From assembly GCA_964643075.1 (NCBI GenBank), contig CAZXQO010000002.1, forward strand, positions 1-64,000: a stretch of DNA of 64,000 bases, given 5' to 3'. This DNA comes from Desulfocucumis sp964643075 (GTDB taxonomy: Bacteria > Bacillota > Desulfotomaculia > Desulfotomaculales > Desulfocucumaceae). The notes beneath the pieces are model-generated. The model had not been told where the DNA came from. It did no database searches and saw nothing but the letters and a program-made list of their open reading frames with translations. How positions within the stretch are numbered: position 1 is the stretch's first letter; every line of letters starts with the position of its first letter. Below, piece after piece: positions 45,091 to 53,727 of this stretch. The position numbers were made by a program, and so were the translations under genes.

Positions 45091-45266
45091 TATAGCGTAA
45101 TATTGCTTATTACGCTATGCCCGCTACGCTTCAGGGACATGGGGACATTCATACGTTGGGGACATTCCCCGAAGGGGTGTGTCCCCTTTCCTTAGATGAG
45201 GTGTGTCCCCGTACCTTAAAACCGTCCCCATGGCTCCGCTAACCTTTAAATTACGCTGTAGTACTT
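45091..45266. repeat. Composite GGGGAC repeat cluster between CD1247-like gene and efp
   Basis: Contains an inverted repeat ATAGCGTAATA/TATTACGCTAT (45092-45118), several GGGGACA/GTCCCC arms, and ends with ACCGTCCCCATGGCTCCGCT and ACGCTGTAGTACT. The ending resembles the outer and inner ends of the spoIIIAE element. Confidence 0.65.
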
Positions 45267-45269
45267 GGT

Positions 45270-45827
45270 TTAAGCTCTTTTCAGATACTGTCCCGAACGG
45301 GTATCAACCTGCAACACGTCCCCTACATTGATAAAAAAGGGCACCTGCACCACATAGCCTGTTTCCAGAGTCGCCGGCTTCGTGCCGCCGCTGGCGGTGT
45401 CGCCCTTGATGCCAGGCTCTGTTTCAGTCACTTCCAGTTCCACGAAATTAGGCAGATCCACGCCCATTGACTTGCCCTGGAACAACAGAAGTTTAATAGT
45501 CATGTTCTCTTTAAGGTACTTAATCGCATCGCCCAGTTCATCCCTGCTCAGAGTCATCTGGTCGTAGGATTCCATATCCATAAAATTATAATCCGTACCG
45601 TCATTATAAAGGTACTGCACTTCCCGGCGGTCGATCCTGGCCCGGGGAAGTTTCTCGCCGGCGTTGAAGGTCCTTTCCACTACGCCCCCGGTGCGCAAAT
45701 TTTTTATTTTTGCCCTTACGAAGGCTGCGCCTTTTCCTGGTTTAACATGCTGAAAATCAACTATCTGGCAAACGTCTCCCTCAATTTCGATGGTTAGCCC
45801 TGTTTTAAAATCATTGGTGGAAATCAT
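45270..45827 (-). CDS. efp: Translation elongation factor P
   Basis: 185 residues, full length. Three-domain EF-P: KOW-like domain with QHVKPGKGAAFVRAKIKNLR (the Lys in the KPGKG loop enters the ribosome), central OB domain, C-terminal OB domain ending VGDVLQVDTRSGQYLKRA. Relieves stalling at polyproline. Last but one of the aroQ-M24-efp-CD1247 row, 205 bp downstream of the M24 peptidase across a hairpin-rich spacer. Confidence 0.96.
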   Translation of the reverse strand: MISTNDFKTGLTIEIEGDVCQIVDFQHVKPGKGAAFVRAKIKNLRTGGVVERTFNAGEKLPRARIDRREVQYLYNDGTDYNFMDMESYDQMTLSRDELGDAIKYLKENMTIKLLLFQGKSMGVDLPNFVELEVTETEPGIKGDTASGGTKPATLETGYVVQVPFFINVGDVLQVDTRSGQYLKRA

Positions 45828-45871
45828 ATTATCTCCCCTTTTCTATTCCATTTATAATATAAGTGAGCCTT

Positions 45872-45976
45872 GGATTCGGAAGGGGTTATTCCCCTTCCGA
45901 ATCCTTAGAGCGAACTTAGTTCGAGCTTTACAGCCTGTTGATCCCCAACCTTCGAGGATGGGGTCTTACAGGCTGT
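45872..45976. repeat. Three consecutive hairpins between the M24 peptidase gene and efp
   Basis: Hairpin 1: GGATTCGGAAGGGG (45872-45885) with its exact complement at 45891-45904. Hairpin 2: CGAACT/AGTTCG (45911-45923). Hairpin 3: ACAGCCTGT (45930-45938) with ACAGGCTGT (45968-45976), enclosing CCCCA/TGGGG and CCT/AGG. No T-run, so probably a structured RNA spacer or repeat element. Confidence 0.6.
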
Positions 45977-46032
45977 TAGCGAGATAAATAAGCCTGCAAC
46001 TAGCATTCCCGGCCATATAAAAATTTTCACCA

Positions 46033-47106
46033 TCAGATACAGCTTATGAGCTCGTTTTTGGGGGCTCCGGTAAAAATGCGGCAGCCATCCTTCTCCACCA
46101 GCACCGTGTCCTCAATCCTGACACCACCCCACTGGGGCAGGTAAATACCAGGTTCCACGGTAACCACCATGCCCTCCTCTAAAATGGCATCGCTTTGTCC
46201 AGACAGCCTGGGATTCTCATGAATCATTAATCCCACCCCGTGTCCGGTTCCGTGACCGAAATTATCCCCGTAGCCGTAGGAAGCAATAACATCCCTGGCC
46301 GCCCGGTCCACCCCGGCGGCTGTAACGCCTGCTCTGACTGCCGCCAGGGCAGCCTGCTGTGACTCCAGCACAATCCTGTATATTTCAATTTGCTTTTCGG
46401 TAGGCTTGCCCAGCACCACGGTCCTGGTAATATCCGAGTGGTAGCCGTCCAGCACCGCGCCAAAATCCATCACCACCAGATCACCGGACTGCAGCGGCTT
46501 ATCCGAGGCTACACCATGGGGCATGGCGGAACGTGGCCCGGAAGCCACAATGGTTTCGAAGGCGGTGCCGGAGGCCCCGTTCTTGCGCATAAAAAACTCC
46601 AGTTCCAGGGAAATGGACGTTTCCGTTACCCCGCGCTTAACTAAGGGCAAAACATATTCAAAAGCCCTGTCAGCCAGCGTTACAGCTTCACCTATTTTTA
46701 CTATCTCATCTTCATCCTTAATTTCCCTTAATCTTTCCACCAGTCCGGACAGTGGTTTAATCTTTATATCGCTAAGACTCTCTTGCAGAGACACACACTG
46801 TTCATAAGTCAGAAAATCGCCTTCACATCCCAGCACTTTGATGCCCTGTTCCGCCAGGTTTTCCGGAAGCGCTTCAAATAGAGGCAGGTTTATCCTGGTA
46901 ATCCGGCACCCCGGGCACTGCCGGCTAACCTGCTCCTCGTATCTGAAATCGGTAAACATCCTGGTTTCACCGGCAGAAACCAGCAGAGCACCGGATGAGC
47001 CCGTAAAACCGCTGAGATAAAAACGGTTTTCAGGCCTGGTAATCAGAAATGCCTCTACATCCCCGGCGGCCATTATCCGGCGCAGGCGGTCAATCCTTTT
47101 ATTCAA
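46033..47106 (-). CDS. M24-family Xaa-Pro aminopeptidase
   Basis: 357 residues; TTG start inside the aroQ stop region (GGGGGAAGAAAG upstream), so the two are coupled. N-terminal creatinase-like domain, then the pita-bread catalytic fold with metal ligands visible in VVMDFGAVLDGYHSDITR (two Asp), GHGTGHGVGLMIHE (His), TVEPGIYLP and VRIEDTVLV (Glu). Like Bacillus YqhT, encoded directly before efp. Cleaves N-terminal residues preceding proline. Confidence 0.92.
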   Translation of the reverse strand: MNKRIDRLRRIMAAGDVEAFLITRPENRFYLSGFTGSSGALLVSAGETRMFTDFRYEEQVSRQCPGCRITRINLPLFEALPENLAEQGIKVLGCEGDFLTYEQCVSLQESLSDIKIKPLSGLVERLREIKDEDEIVKIGEAVTLADRAFEYVLPLVKRGVTETSISLELEFFMRKNGASGTAFETIVASGPRSAMPHGVASDKPLQSGDLVVMDFGAVLDGYHSDITRTVVLGKPTEKQIEIYRIVLESQQAALAAVRAGVTAAGVDRAARDVIASYGYGDNFGHGTGHGVGLMIHENPRLSGQSDAILEEGMVVTVEPGIYLPQWGGVRIEDTVLVEKDGCRIFTGAPKNELISCI

Positions 47107-47551
47107 CTTTCTTCCCCCTGCCTGACGCCATTTCTACAGCCGCCCTCAGGCCAAGCAAATAACTGTTCAGCCCCAGTCCCGATATCTGTCCGGCAGCTTC
47201 CGGGGCTATCACTGACTGGTGCCGGAAGGATTCCCTGGCATATATATTTGACAAATGGACTTCCACCACCGGCACTGAAACGGCAGCCACAGCATCCCGC
47301 AAGGCGATACTGTAATGTGTAAAAGCGCCTGGATTGAAAACCACGCCGTCAGAATCCGTATCCGCCTGGTGCAAGCGGTCGATTAGTTCACCCTCGTGGT
47401 TGGACTGGAAAAATTCCGTTTTCACTTTTAGCTCCAGGGCCAGTTCGCCAACCCGCTGCCTGATCTGATCCAGGGTCAGGCGCCCGTATATTTCCGGCTC
47501 ACGCCGTCCCAGCAGATTTAAATTGGGACCGTTTAATACCAATATTTTCAC
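47099..47551 (-). CDS. aroQ: Type II 3-dehydroquinate dehydratase
   Basis: About 150 residues; GTG at 47551 preferred (GGAGA about 10 nt upstream), frame opens at 47560. Shikimate pathway step 3. Signature VLNGPNLNLLGRREPEIYG (catalytic Tyr), SNHEGELIDRLH, NPGAFTHYSIALRDA and VHLSNIYARESFRHQSVI (catalytic His) all present. Start of the row with the M24 peptidase and efp, a conserved Firmicute order. Confidence 0.95.
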   Translation of the reverse strand: MKILVLNGPNLNLLGRREPEIYGRLTLDQIRQRVGELALELKVKTEFFQSNHEGELIDRLHQADTDSDGVVFNPGAFTHYSIALRDAVAAVSVPVVEVHLSNIYARESFRHQSVIAPEAAGQISGLGLNSYLLGLRAAVEMASGRGKKVE

Positions 47552-47650
47552 ATATACCACTCTCCAAACACACTTGGGGATATTTTACCATAGATTACGG
47601 GCCTTGCAAAGAATTCTAACGCCTGCTGGCGAAGGCAAAAAGCCGCTGTC

Positions 47651-47670
47651 AAAAAAAGGGCCTTCGGCCC
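47651..47670 (-). terminator. Terminator between the TldE gene and aroQ
   Basis: Minus strand GGGCC-GAA-GGCCC followed by seven T (47651-47657). Confidence 0.8.
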
Positions 47671-47689
47671 TATCTTTATTTTAAAGGGG

Positions 47690-47920
47690 CTGCCGCCCCT
47701 CGGGACTATCGGTCCCTCACCCCGGATCTAAGGAAAGGGGACACACCTCTATTTGGGGCCTGACTATATGGTCGGAGGAATGTCCCCAACTGATGTAAGG
47801 GGAACGCCCCCTTACCATCCCCTCAGGGAATTATCCACTTGGATAATTCCCTATCTCTTAAAGAAACCTTATAACCGTCCCCATGGCTCCGCTAACCTTT
47901 AAATTACACTGTATTACTAT
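47690..47920. repeat. Hairpin array with GGGGAC elements upstream of aroQ
   Basis: A 371-bp gap filled with successive small inverted repeats: AGGGGCTGCCGCCCCT, GGGAC/GTCCC, GGGGAC (47737-47742) with GTCCCC (47782-47787), AAGGGGAACGCCCCCTT, and AGGGAATTATCC/GGATAATTCCCT. It ends in ACCGTCCCCATGGCTCCGCT as in the efp-side cluster. No gene seen. Confidence 0.6.
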
Positions 47921-47922
47921 AA

Positions 47923-49272
47923 TCAGTGCCCGCTGATACTCATTTCTTTAATTAATAACGTGGGGGAGCCTCGCCCGCCGAAGAAGGTGAGGTCGCTACC
48001 CACAGCCTCCACATTTTTCAACAAATCCAGTATATTGCCGGCCATAGCAACCCCTCTGACCGGCAAGGCGATACGCCCGTTCTCTATCCACAGCCCGGCG
48101 GCCCCCAGAGAAAAATCCCCGGATATGGGGTTGGCCGTATGCATACCCATCACCTCAGTAACGTAAAAACCGCTTTTTATACCGCTGATGATTTCGTCAG
48201 GGCTGCTCTTGCCGGCCTCAATGAAAAAATTGGTGGACCCCACTTCCGGCGTGGATTTGAATGAACCCCTCACCCCGTTGCCGGTAGAAGTTACTCCATC
48301 CTTTGAAGCCGTATAAGTATTGTGCAGGTAGCCGTTCAAAATGCCCTTTGAAATCAGTCCGGTGCGGGAGGTGGGAACACCTTCCCCGTCAAAGGGAGCT
48401 GAGACAATTCCGCCGGGTAGGGCGCCGTCATCTGCAACGTTGATTAAATCCGAGGCCACCTGCACACCCACCTTGCCGGCAAAAAGGGAGCGGCCTTTCT
48501 GTACCGCCTCGGCGGACAGCGCCGGTGATAATAGCCCCAGGAAGCCCGTGGCAACGTAAGGCTCGAAAACCACCGGCACTTTACCGGTGGCGACCGGCCT
48601 GGCACCCAGCATCCTTACCGCCCTGCGGGCTGCTTCCTTCCCCACCCTGCCTGCGTCCAGATTGTAAAAGTCCAGCCTGTAATCCATGGCGAAGCCGGTC
48701 TGGCTGTCATCACCCTCCCCCGCCACCAGGGATAAGTATATGCCGCAGTATGCACCCTGGTAGCTGAGTCTGGCTCCCAGGCTGTTCACCAGCACTACCT
48801 CCACCTCAGCGTCGGCGTAGCTGGAGTTTTCAATTATTTTAACCCTGGGATCGAAGGCCCGCGCCTCTCTCTCCATGATCCTGGCCAGTTCAATTTTCTC
48901 TTCCACCGAAGCATTTTTGATGGCAGGATCGTAAAGGTCAAGGCCGGGATATGTGGCCGCCGGTTCCGGCAGAACCCGGTGGTGGTCTCCGGAAGTTCCC
49001 GCAGCGTTGGCCAGGGCCTGTCCCACCACGTCATCCAGGGGACCGGCGTTCAAATCCGAAGTGTAAGCAAAGCCCACCTGACCACCCAGCATAAGCCTCA
49101 ATCCGAGTCCCGTCTCCCCGGCGAGCTTCATTGTTTCTACACGGCCGTCCCTTACTTCAATAGACAATTCTTTATTGTTATTTATATAAACCTCGGCCAT
49201 ACCGGCCCCTCTGCTCTTTGCCTTGTTTACAATATTCCCGGCTATCTGCAGCAGCCTACTGCTATCTTCCAC
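47923..49272 (-). CDS. TldE/PmbA-family protein
   Basis: 449 residues. Partner half of the TldD/TldE metalloprotease, with the family features EVRDGRVETMKLAGETGLGL at the N-terminus, DGEGVPTSRTGLISKGILNG and SGDFSLGAAGLWIENGRIA. TldE subunits lack the metal-binding HExxxH; none is seen here. No TldD gene is in the window. Known roles elsewhere are peptide maturation and degradation. ATG preceded by GGAGGTG. Confidence 0.88.
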   Translation of the reverse strand: MEDSSRLLQIAGNIVNKAKSRGAGMAEVYINNNKELSIEVRDGRVETMKLAGETGLGLRLMLGGQVGFAYTSDLNAGPLDDVVGQALANAAGTSGDHHRVLPEPAATYPGLDLYDPAIKNASVEEKIELARIMEREARAFDPRVKIIENSSYADAEVEVVLVNSLGARLSYQGAYCGIYLSLVAGEGDDSQTGFAMDYRLDFYNLDAGRVGKEAARRAVRMLGARPVATGKVPVVFEPYVATGFLGLLSPALSAEAVQKGRSLFAGKVGVQVASDLINVADDGALPGGIVSAPFDGEGVPTSRTGLISKGILNGYLHNTYTASKDGVTSTGNGVRGSFKSTPEVGSTNFFIEAGKSSPDEIISGIKSGFYVTEVMGMHTANPISGDFSLGAAGLWIENGRIALPVRGVAMAGNILDLLKNVEAVGSDLTFFGGRGSPTLLIKEMSISGH

Positions 49273-49350
49273 GATAACACCTCCAATACCTGGTACCTAG
49301 TAGTATAATTCCATAAATGCGCTTCTATTCCTCTTGCAGCCCTGTTAAAA

Positions 49351-49376
49351 GAAAAACCGCCCCTTGGCAGGGCAGT
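49351..49376 (-). terminator. Terminator after the YabG-like gene
   Basis: Minus strand ACTGCCC and GGGCGGT (G-T pair included) followed by TTTTTC; begins at the stop codon of the 71-residue gene. Confidence 0.65.
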
Positions 49377-49591
49377 TAATGAAGATGCATGCCGGTGTTA
49401 GTCAGGGCGAATAAATTTCTGGCTGATACTGGAGCAAGTTCCTGAACAGCAGCCTCAACAATCAGGGTCGGGTCCAGCAGGGCCAGTATAGCCACCCTTT
49501 CCCCGGTTTCCTGGTTGGTATAAAATCCCAGAATACAAAATTGCATGTCCTCTCCATATACTTTTCTGGTAACAATGTCACCGATTTTCAT
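49376..49591 (-). CDS. Stand-alone YabG N-terminal-like domain
   Basis: 71 residues; ATG preceded by GGGGGG. The start MKIGDIVTRKVYGEDMQFCI closely resembles the first residues of the sporulation protease YabG, including GDIVTRKSY-like. YabG is about 290 residues; here the frame ends cleanly with its own terminator, so this is a domain-only protein and not obviously a truncation. No protease residues. May be a regulator or adaptor of spore coat processing (inference). Confidence 0.65.
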   Translation of the reverse strand: MKIGDIVTRKVYGEDMQFCILGFYTNQETGERVAILALLDPTLIVEAAVQELAPVSARNLFALTNTGMHLH

Positions 49592-49790
49592 TTATTATAC
49601 CCCCCAAGATAGCAACATTGCACGCCGGGGGATCCGCCGGAAAAGCAGTCCTCCCTCCAAAGAACAGGTATAATTTACAAGAAAAAAAGGCGCAGTCAAA
49701 ACACGTTACCTCTTTATTAACATATGCCCCGTTAAGGGCAGTTGTGTCAGAAACCGCTGAATCCGTAATATAAGATGATGGTATTGCCAC
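49578..49790 (-). CDS. Possible 70-residue ORF overlapping the YabG-like gene
   Basis: GTG at 49790 has AAGGAG 9 nt upstream, and the frame overlaps the next gene start by 14 bp, as in coupled genes. Protein begins AIPSSYITDSAVSDTTALNG and is cysteine-containing. No homologue recognised and the second half is not protein-like. If it is not real, the stretch 49592-49917 is gene-free. Confidence 0.25.
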   Translation of the reverse strand: MAIPSSYITDSAVSDTTALNGAYVNKEVTCFDCAFFSCKLYLFFGGRTAFPADPPACNVAILGGIINENR

Positions 49791-49917
49791 CAGAAAAAAC
49801 TCCTTGTAAGTATTCAGAGTCAACATATATTGAATAAATTTACATTTTATGCAACAGACTAATATAAACCGGGGTAAAAATAATTTATGCCTCAGGATAG
49901 TTGAAGGAGTGTGAGCC

Positions 49918-50208
49918 GTGGAATTTTTAAAGAAACAGGTCAACACAGACTGGGATAGCTGGAAAACGTTTTTAGGTCAGGCGGTGGAATTTGCTGAGGA
50001 ACTGGGGGTATCCAGGGAACGCATAGCATCTCTTGCCCGGCAGGCTGGCGAGGTGCTGGCGGAGAGCGTGCCGCCCTCAAACCCGGAGCAAAAGGCACTG
50101 AAAGAACTCTGGCAGGTGGCCGACCAGCAGGAAAAACAGGTGCTGGCCAACCTGATGGCCAAGCTCAGCACTAGACAACAGACCGGAACAGGGTACAATG
50201 TTATATAA
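49918..50208 (+). CDS. DUF3243-family protein
   Basis: 96 residues; GTG start with GAAGGAG upstream. Matches the DUF3243 pattern of Bacillus YmfJ: DWDSWKTFLGQAVEFAEELG, GVSRERIASLARQAGEVLAE and NPEQKALKELWQVADQQEKQ. Small soluble helical protein of unknown function; followed by a strong palindrome. Confidence 0.85.
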   Translation: MEFLKKQVNTDWDSWKTFLGQAVEFAEELGVSRERIASLARQAGEVLAESVPPSNPEQKALKELWQVADQQEKQVLANLMAKLSTRQQTGTGYNVI

Positions 50209-50210
50209 AT

Positions 50211-50252
50211 TCTCAAAACAGGGGGCCATTAAAATGGCCCCCTGTTTTGAGA
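50211..50252. terminator. 20-bp perfect stem after the DUF3243 gene
   Basis: 50211-50230 and 50233-50252 are exact inverted repeats with a 2-nt centre; the arm ends with TTTTGAGA. Likely terminator for the plus strand. Confidence 0.7.
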
Positions 50253-50416
50253 AGAGAAACGTTTTCTAGTGGCAGCCATCTGCCACTTTTTCTTTTTCTG
50301 CATTTAATAATCTGGCTAGACAAGAATAAAGCCCTTGCTCCCAGATACAGGGAAGTAAGGGCTAGTTGTAGAAATTCTGGCAGTTGGGAGCATAGTCTAA
50401 AACGGCTAATTACCTG

Positions 50417-50944
50417 TCACTTCTTTTTAGCCAGTTGTTGGATGATTTCGTCTTTGTGCAGACTCACATATGTACAGCTCGGAGCTGTGCCGCATTTCCT
50501 GCATGCCATGTCATAAACAGAATTCAAAGTACCGCATGCCGGGCACGAGAAATGCTCGTTCATTTCCAGATACCATTTTTCATACCCGGCTTCTTTGATG
50601 CGTTCCTGAGATTTCCACAACTCGATTCTATGCGGCATTTCGGCTTGAAACACTCTCAACTCGTCACAAGGATATTCCGAGCACTCTCCACAGAAGTCTA
50701 CTCCTTTTTCAGCAGCGCATTTTGCCATTTTACAGTTGTTCTCACAGTAAATGCATCGTTTTTCTGCCCGGCAACCTTCACATTCTAATTCTTCTATCGA
50801 ACGTTGGAAACGTTCTGCAATTTCTTTAAGCCTTTCCGGATCTTCTTTGGTTCCAATAAAAAAGGTACACGCAGGACAAAACAAACCGCAAACGGCGGCC
50901 AGCCGTTTGTCCGGCATACAAAGACTTTCGTTAGTCCTCCCCAT
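50417..50944 (-). CDS. DUF3795 cysteine-rich protein with C-terminal zinc ribbon
   Basis: 175 residues from ATG at 50944 (GGAGG 7 nt upstream; the frame opens at 50989). DUF3795 pattern: AAVCGLFCPACTFFIGTK, then CEGCRAEKRCIYCENNCKMA and FCGECSEYPCDEL, ten or more cysteines likely binding metal or clusters. An added zinc ribbon (SCPACGTLNSVYDMACRKCG) ends the protein. Second of two DUF3795 genes behind an ECF sigma gene. Function unknown. Confidence 0.82.
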   Translation of the reverse strand: MGRTNESLCMPDKRLAAVCGLFCPACTFFIGTKEDPERLKEIAERFQRSIEELECEGCRAEKRCIYCENNCKMAKCAAEKGVDFCGECSEYPCDELRVFQAEMPHRIELWKSQERIKEAGYEKWYLEMNEHFSCPACGTLNSVYDMACRKCGTAPSCTYVSLHKDEIIQQLAKKK

Positions 50945-51005
50945 AAATTTGCCTCCATCCCTCTCAATTATTTTCGAATATCCGTCCACTCTTTGCCTGA
51001 AGGGG

Positions 51006-51455
51006 TTATTCCAGTTGAGGCCCTTTGCCGATTGCCATTTTGCCGTTGTAATATCTTTGCCTGATTTCTGAAGCTTTTTCCAGCCACTTGGTCAGGCCAT
51101 GTTCCTTGATGCTGCATAGGTTGAACAACTTAATATTGTGTGGCAAGACGTCGGCCCTGTCCGTAGCCGGGTTTAATTTGGCGCAGGGAAATTCCGGGCA
51201 CTCAAAGCAGAAGTCGAGCCCGTTTTCGGTCACGCAGGCGTAAGTTGCACATATACCGTCAGTGAACTGGCAGTTTCCCCCGACTTGTCGGCATCCCGGA
51301 CATGGAACGCCGTTCCAGTTTTGCAAGCTGATGGTCTGCATTCTAGCAGCAATTACTTCCCGCAGAGAGGGATCATCCTTGACTCTGTAGACCCCGCAGT
51401 GGCCGCAATATGTTCCACACGGCGCCACCAGAGTAATATCCTCGGTTGTTTTCAT
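51006..51455 (-). CDS. DUF3795 cysteine-rich protein
   Basis: 149 residues. Cys pattern LVAPCGTYCGHCGVYRV, VPCPGCRQVGGNCQF and FCFECPEFPCAKL. Shorter than its neighbour, without the added ribbon. Start ATG with AAAGGAGG. Just upstream (51476-51494) lies a small hairpin CAGTCTA/TAGACTG abutting the ribosome site, a possible control point. Unknown function; domain seen across anaerobes. Confidence 0.82.
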   Translation of the reverse strand: MKTTEDITLVAPCGTYCGHCGVYRVKDDPSLREVIAARMQTISLQNWNGVPCPGCRQVGGNCQFTDGICATYACVTENGLDFCFECPEFPCAKLNPATDRADVLPHNIKLFNLCSIKEHGLTKWLEKASEIRQRYYNGKMAIGKGPQLE

Positions 51456-51522
51456 GTGATCAAACCTCCTTTTTTCAGTCTATCGGTTAGACTGTTTAAG
51501 AAGGCTAAAGGTTACAAAAAAA

Positions 51523-52305
51523 TTATGAAAAAATAGCCCATTCTTTATTTTTAATGCCTTCCCTGATTCTTTGGGCTAAAGATTCGTTGGCCGTTTCCCG
51601 GTACAGTTTTTGGTAGATATCACGCAAAGTTTTTAGTTTTATAACTTCCTCCTGTACCTGAAAAGAATTATCGGGACGGGGATTGACCAAGTGCTGTTTC
51701 GATAACCAGCCTTGGGACAAACCGAAACGAACCCACTGTTTACAGTTGCAGGGGTTTGATTTTTTGATAAGTTGACATCTGTTTTCCATGTAGCCTGCCC
51801 ATCTTTTTTTAGCCCGGTGAAGCGTTGTTTTGACCGAACTTATAGAGCAGTCCAAAATTTCAGCGACGAGTTTGTGAGGTAAGCCAATAGTAATCGCCAG
51901 GCAAAAAACCTTTCGCTGGTTGGTCGGTAGGCATTCCGTCAGGCAGTGCAGACATTTGAATCTTGTTTCCCGTGCAAACAATTCGGTTTCAGGATCGTTG
52001 GCGGGATCGGGGTCGATGATTTGCTCGATGGAATAGCCTAAATCCTCAGTAAGTTCATAAATTGGCAATTTGGTTCTTTGCTTCAGGTAATCACTGGCAA
52101 CGTTGAGGGTAATTCGATAGATCCAGGTGAAAAAGGAGCTTTCTGCGCGAAAGGCATGATAGGAACGAAAAGCCCGGAAAAATGCTTCCTGGGTTATTTC
52201 TTCGGCGTCATTTGCATTGCCGGTAAGTCCCAGTGCTAACCTGTATACTTTTGTTTGATTGTCATGATATAACTGATCAAAAAGTTCCATAAGTTTATCA
52301 GACAT
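51523..52305 (-). CDS. ECF-type RNA polymerase sigma factor with Cys-containing C-terminal extension
   Basis: 260 residues from ATG at 52305 (AAAGGTGAT upstream; the frame opens at 52335). Region 2: ALGLTGNANDAEEITQEAFF and FFTWIYRITLNVASDYLKQ. Region 4: LPTNQRKVFCLAITIGLPHK and ILDCSISSVKTTLHRAKKRW. About 80 residues follow region 4, with CNCKQWVRF and RPDNSFQVQEE. The extra Cys residues may form a sensing module. No anti-sigma gene is adjacent; the extension or the DUF3795 proteins could play that role (inference). Confidence 0.85.
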   Translation of the reverse strand: MSDKLMELFDQLYHDNQTKVYRLALGLTGNANDAEEITQEAFFRAFRSYHAFRAESSFFTWIYRITLNVASDYLKQRTKLPIYELTEDLGYSIEQIIDPDPANDPETELFARETRFKCLHCLTECLPTNQRKVFCLAITIGLPHKLVAEILDCSISSVKTTLHRAKKRWAGYMENRCQLIKKSNPCNCKQWVRFGLSQGWLSKQHLVNPRPDNSFQVQEEVIKLKTLRDIYQKLYRETANESLAQRIREGIKNKEWAIFS

Positions 52306-52374
52306 GGGTATCACCTTTTTCTTAAGTCGAAACATCCTCCAAACACTAACTGTGAAGGTTTGTAATTATGGGCG

Positions 52375-52482
52375 TCATCGTTTCAGTAGCGCGAATTTAT
52401 CCGGATTTCCGCAGGATTCAAATACAACTCTATGCCGCTCCGGAAAAGCTATTGCACCCATGATAGGTAATTTCTTCTTCAC
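52375..52482 (-). CDS. Possible 35-residue small protein
   Basis: GTG start; AGAGGA about 12 nt upstream. Encodes KKKLPIMGAIAFPERHRVVF and ESCGNPDKFALLKR. It fills the gap between the kinase stop and the sigma gene and is in the same direction. Not recognised; could be chance, but composition is protein-like. Confidence 0.35.
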   Translation of the reverse strand: MKKKLPIMGAIAFPERHRVVFESCGNPDKFALLKR

Positions 52483-52527
52483 AAAACATAAATCCTCTTT
52501 TATAGCAGTTATATACAACCTTTTTAT

Positions 52528-53727
52528 TCAAATCCCCTGTCGCATCTTTTGCCTGCAAAGTGGCAATTCAATCCGGACTACTGTCCCTGCATTTAATTCG
52601 CTCCAAACATCAATTTTCCCATCGTGATTGTCTATGATCCATTTGGCGATGGCAAGGCCCAGGCCTGTGCCTCCGCCAGCCTTAGTTCTTGATTTATCAG
52701 CCCGGTAAAACCGGTTGAAGATATTGGGAAGATCTTCCTGAGAAATTCCGGTTCCCGTATCTTCAATACTTATAAATGCTTTTTTACCTTTCTGGTATAA
52801 ATTCAGCTTGATAGTACCGCCGGTGGGAGTGAATTTAATACTATTATCCATGAAGATTCTTATAGCTTCTTTAATCAATTTTTGGTCTGCGTGAATGATC
52901 AAATTTTCGTTTTGATCATTCAAAATGTTGTGGCTTTTATCAATTAATCTTGTTTCTTTTAAAATCTCATTAATAACCTCGCTTAGCACAAAATCTGCCT
53001 TCTCAATTCTCTGAGTGTTCTTATCTCCCCTGGCGAGGAATAAAAGCTTTTCAACCAGGGATTTCATACTTTCGGCTTCACCCTTAATCGCCGCAATAGA
53101 CTCTTCAAGTACCTGCCGGTCTTCTTTTCCCCAGCGATCAAGCAGATCAGCATATCCATGAATGACTGCTATTGGTGTCCTCAGCTCGTGGGAAGCATCA
53201 GAGACAAACTGATTTTGCTGTTCCACAGATTTTTGAATTCTATCCAGCATCTCATTAAATGTTCTGGCCAGGTCTTTCAACTCGTCTTTCGAACCGCTGA
53301 CATCAAGCCTTTTATCCAGCACATTAATGGATATTTCTTTTACTGTCTTTGTCATGACCTTTATGGGCGCCAGGAGTTTTCTGCTGGCCTTAGACCCGAA
53401 AAAGGTTATGGAAATTAGGCCAACAATATTAAAAATCGCCAGAATAGCCACCAGGAAAAGCACATAATCTTCGGGAGGGTTATTTTGAATATAGTGCCTG
53501 AAGCTGACCGTTATACCCACACTCATCAGGCAAAAAATCAATAGAAACAAAAATACATAGGTTGTGGTAATTTTAAAGGTAATGGAAAAGCGCAATTTGT
53601 TTGTTACGACCCGGGAAAGATGATGCAGTAACCGGAAAATCACCTTAAAAATAACTGATAATACAATGAGGAGTGCTTTGCTTACTTTGAACAAGCTTTT
53701 CATAATAAGGATAATTTTATTCCTCAT
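52528..53727 (-). CDS. Sensor histidine kinase (HAMP-HisKA-HATPase)
   Basis: 399 residues. Two membrane helices (TTTYVFLFLLIFCLMSVGIT; LFLVAILAIFNIVGLISITF) with only a short external loop (about 20 residues), HAMP, HisKA box FVSDASHELRTPIAVIHGY, N box FMDNSIKFTPTGG, and GTGISQEDLPNIF plus GGTGLGLAIAK. A long basic N-terminus precedes the first helix. Start overlaps the response regulator stop by 11 bp, so the two are translationally coupled. Signal unknown; short loop suggests intramembrane or envelope sensing. Confidence 0.9.
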   Translation of the reverse strand: MRNKIILIMKSLFKVSKALLIVLSVIFKVIFRLLHHLSRVVTNKLRFSITFKITTTYVFLFLLIFCLMSVGITVSFRHYIQNNPPEDYVLFLVAILAIFNIVGLISITFFGSKASRKLLAPIKVMTKTVKEISINVLDKRLDVSGSKDELKDLARTFNEMLDRIQKSVEQQNQFVSDASHELRTPIAVIHGYADLLDRWGKEDRQVLEESIAAIKGEAESMKSLVEKLLFLARGDKNTQRIEKADFVLSEVINEILKETRLIDKSHNILNDQNENLIIHADQKLIKEAIRIFMDNSIKFTPTGGTIKLNLYQKGKKAFISIEDTGTGISQEDLPNIFNRFYRADKSRTKAGGGTGLGLAIAKWIIDNHDGKIDVWSELNAGTVVRIELPLCRQKMRQGI

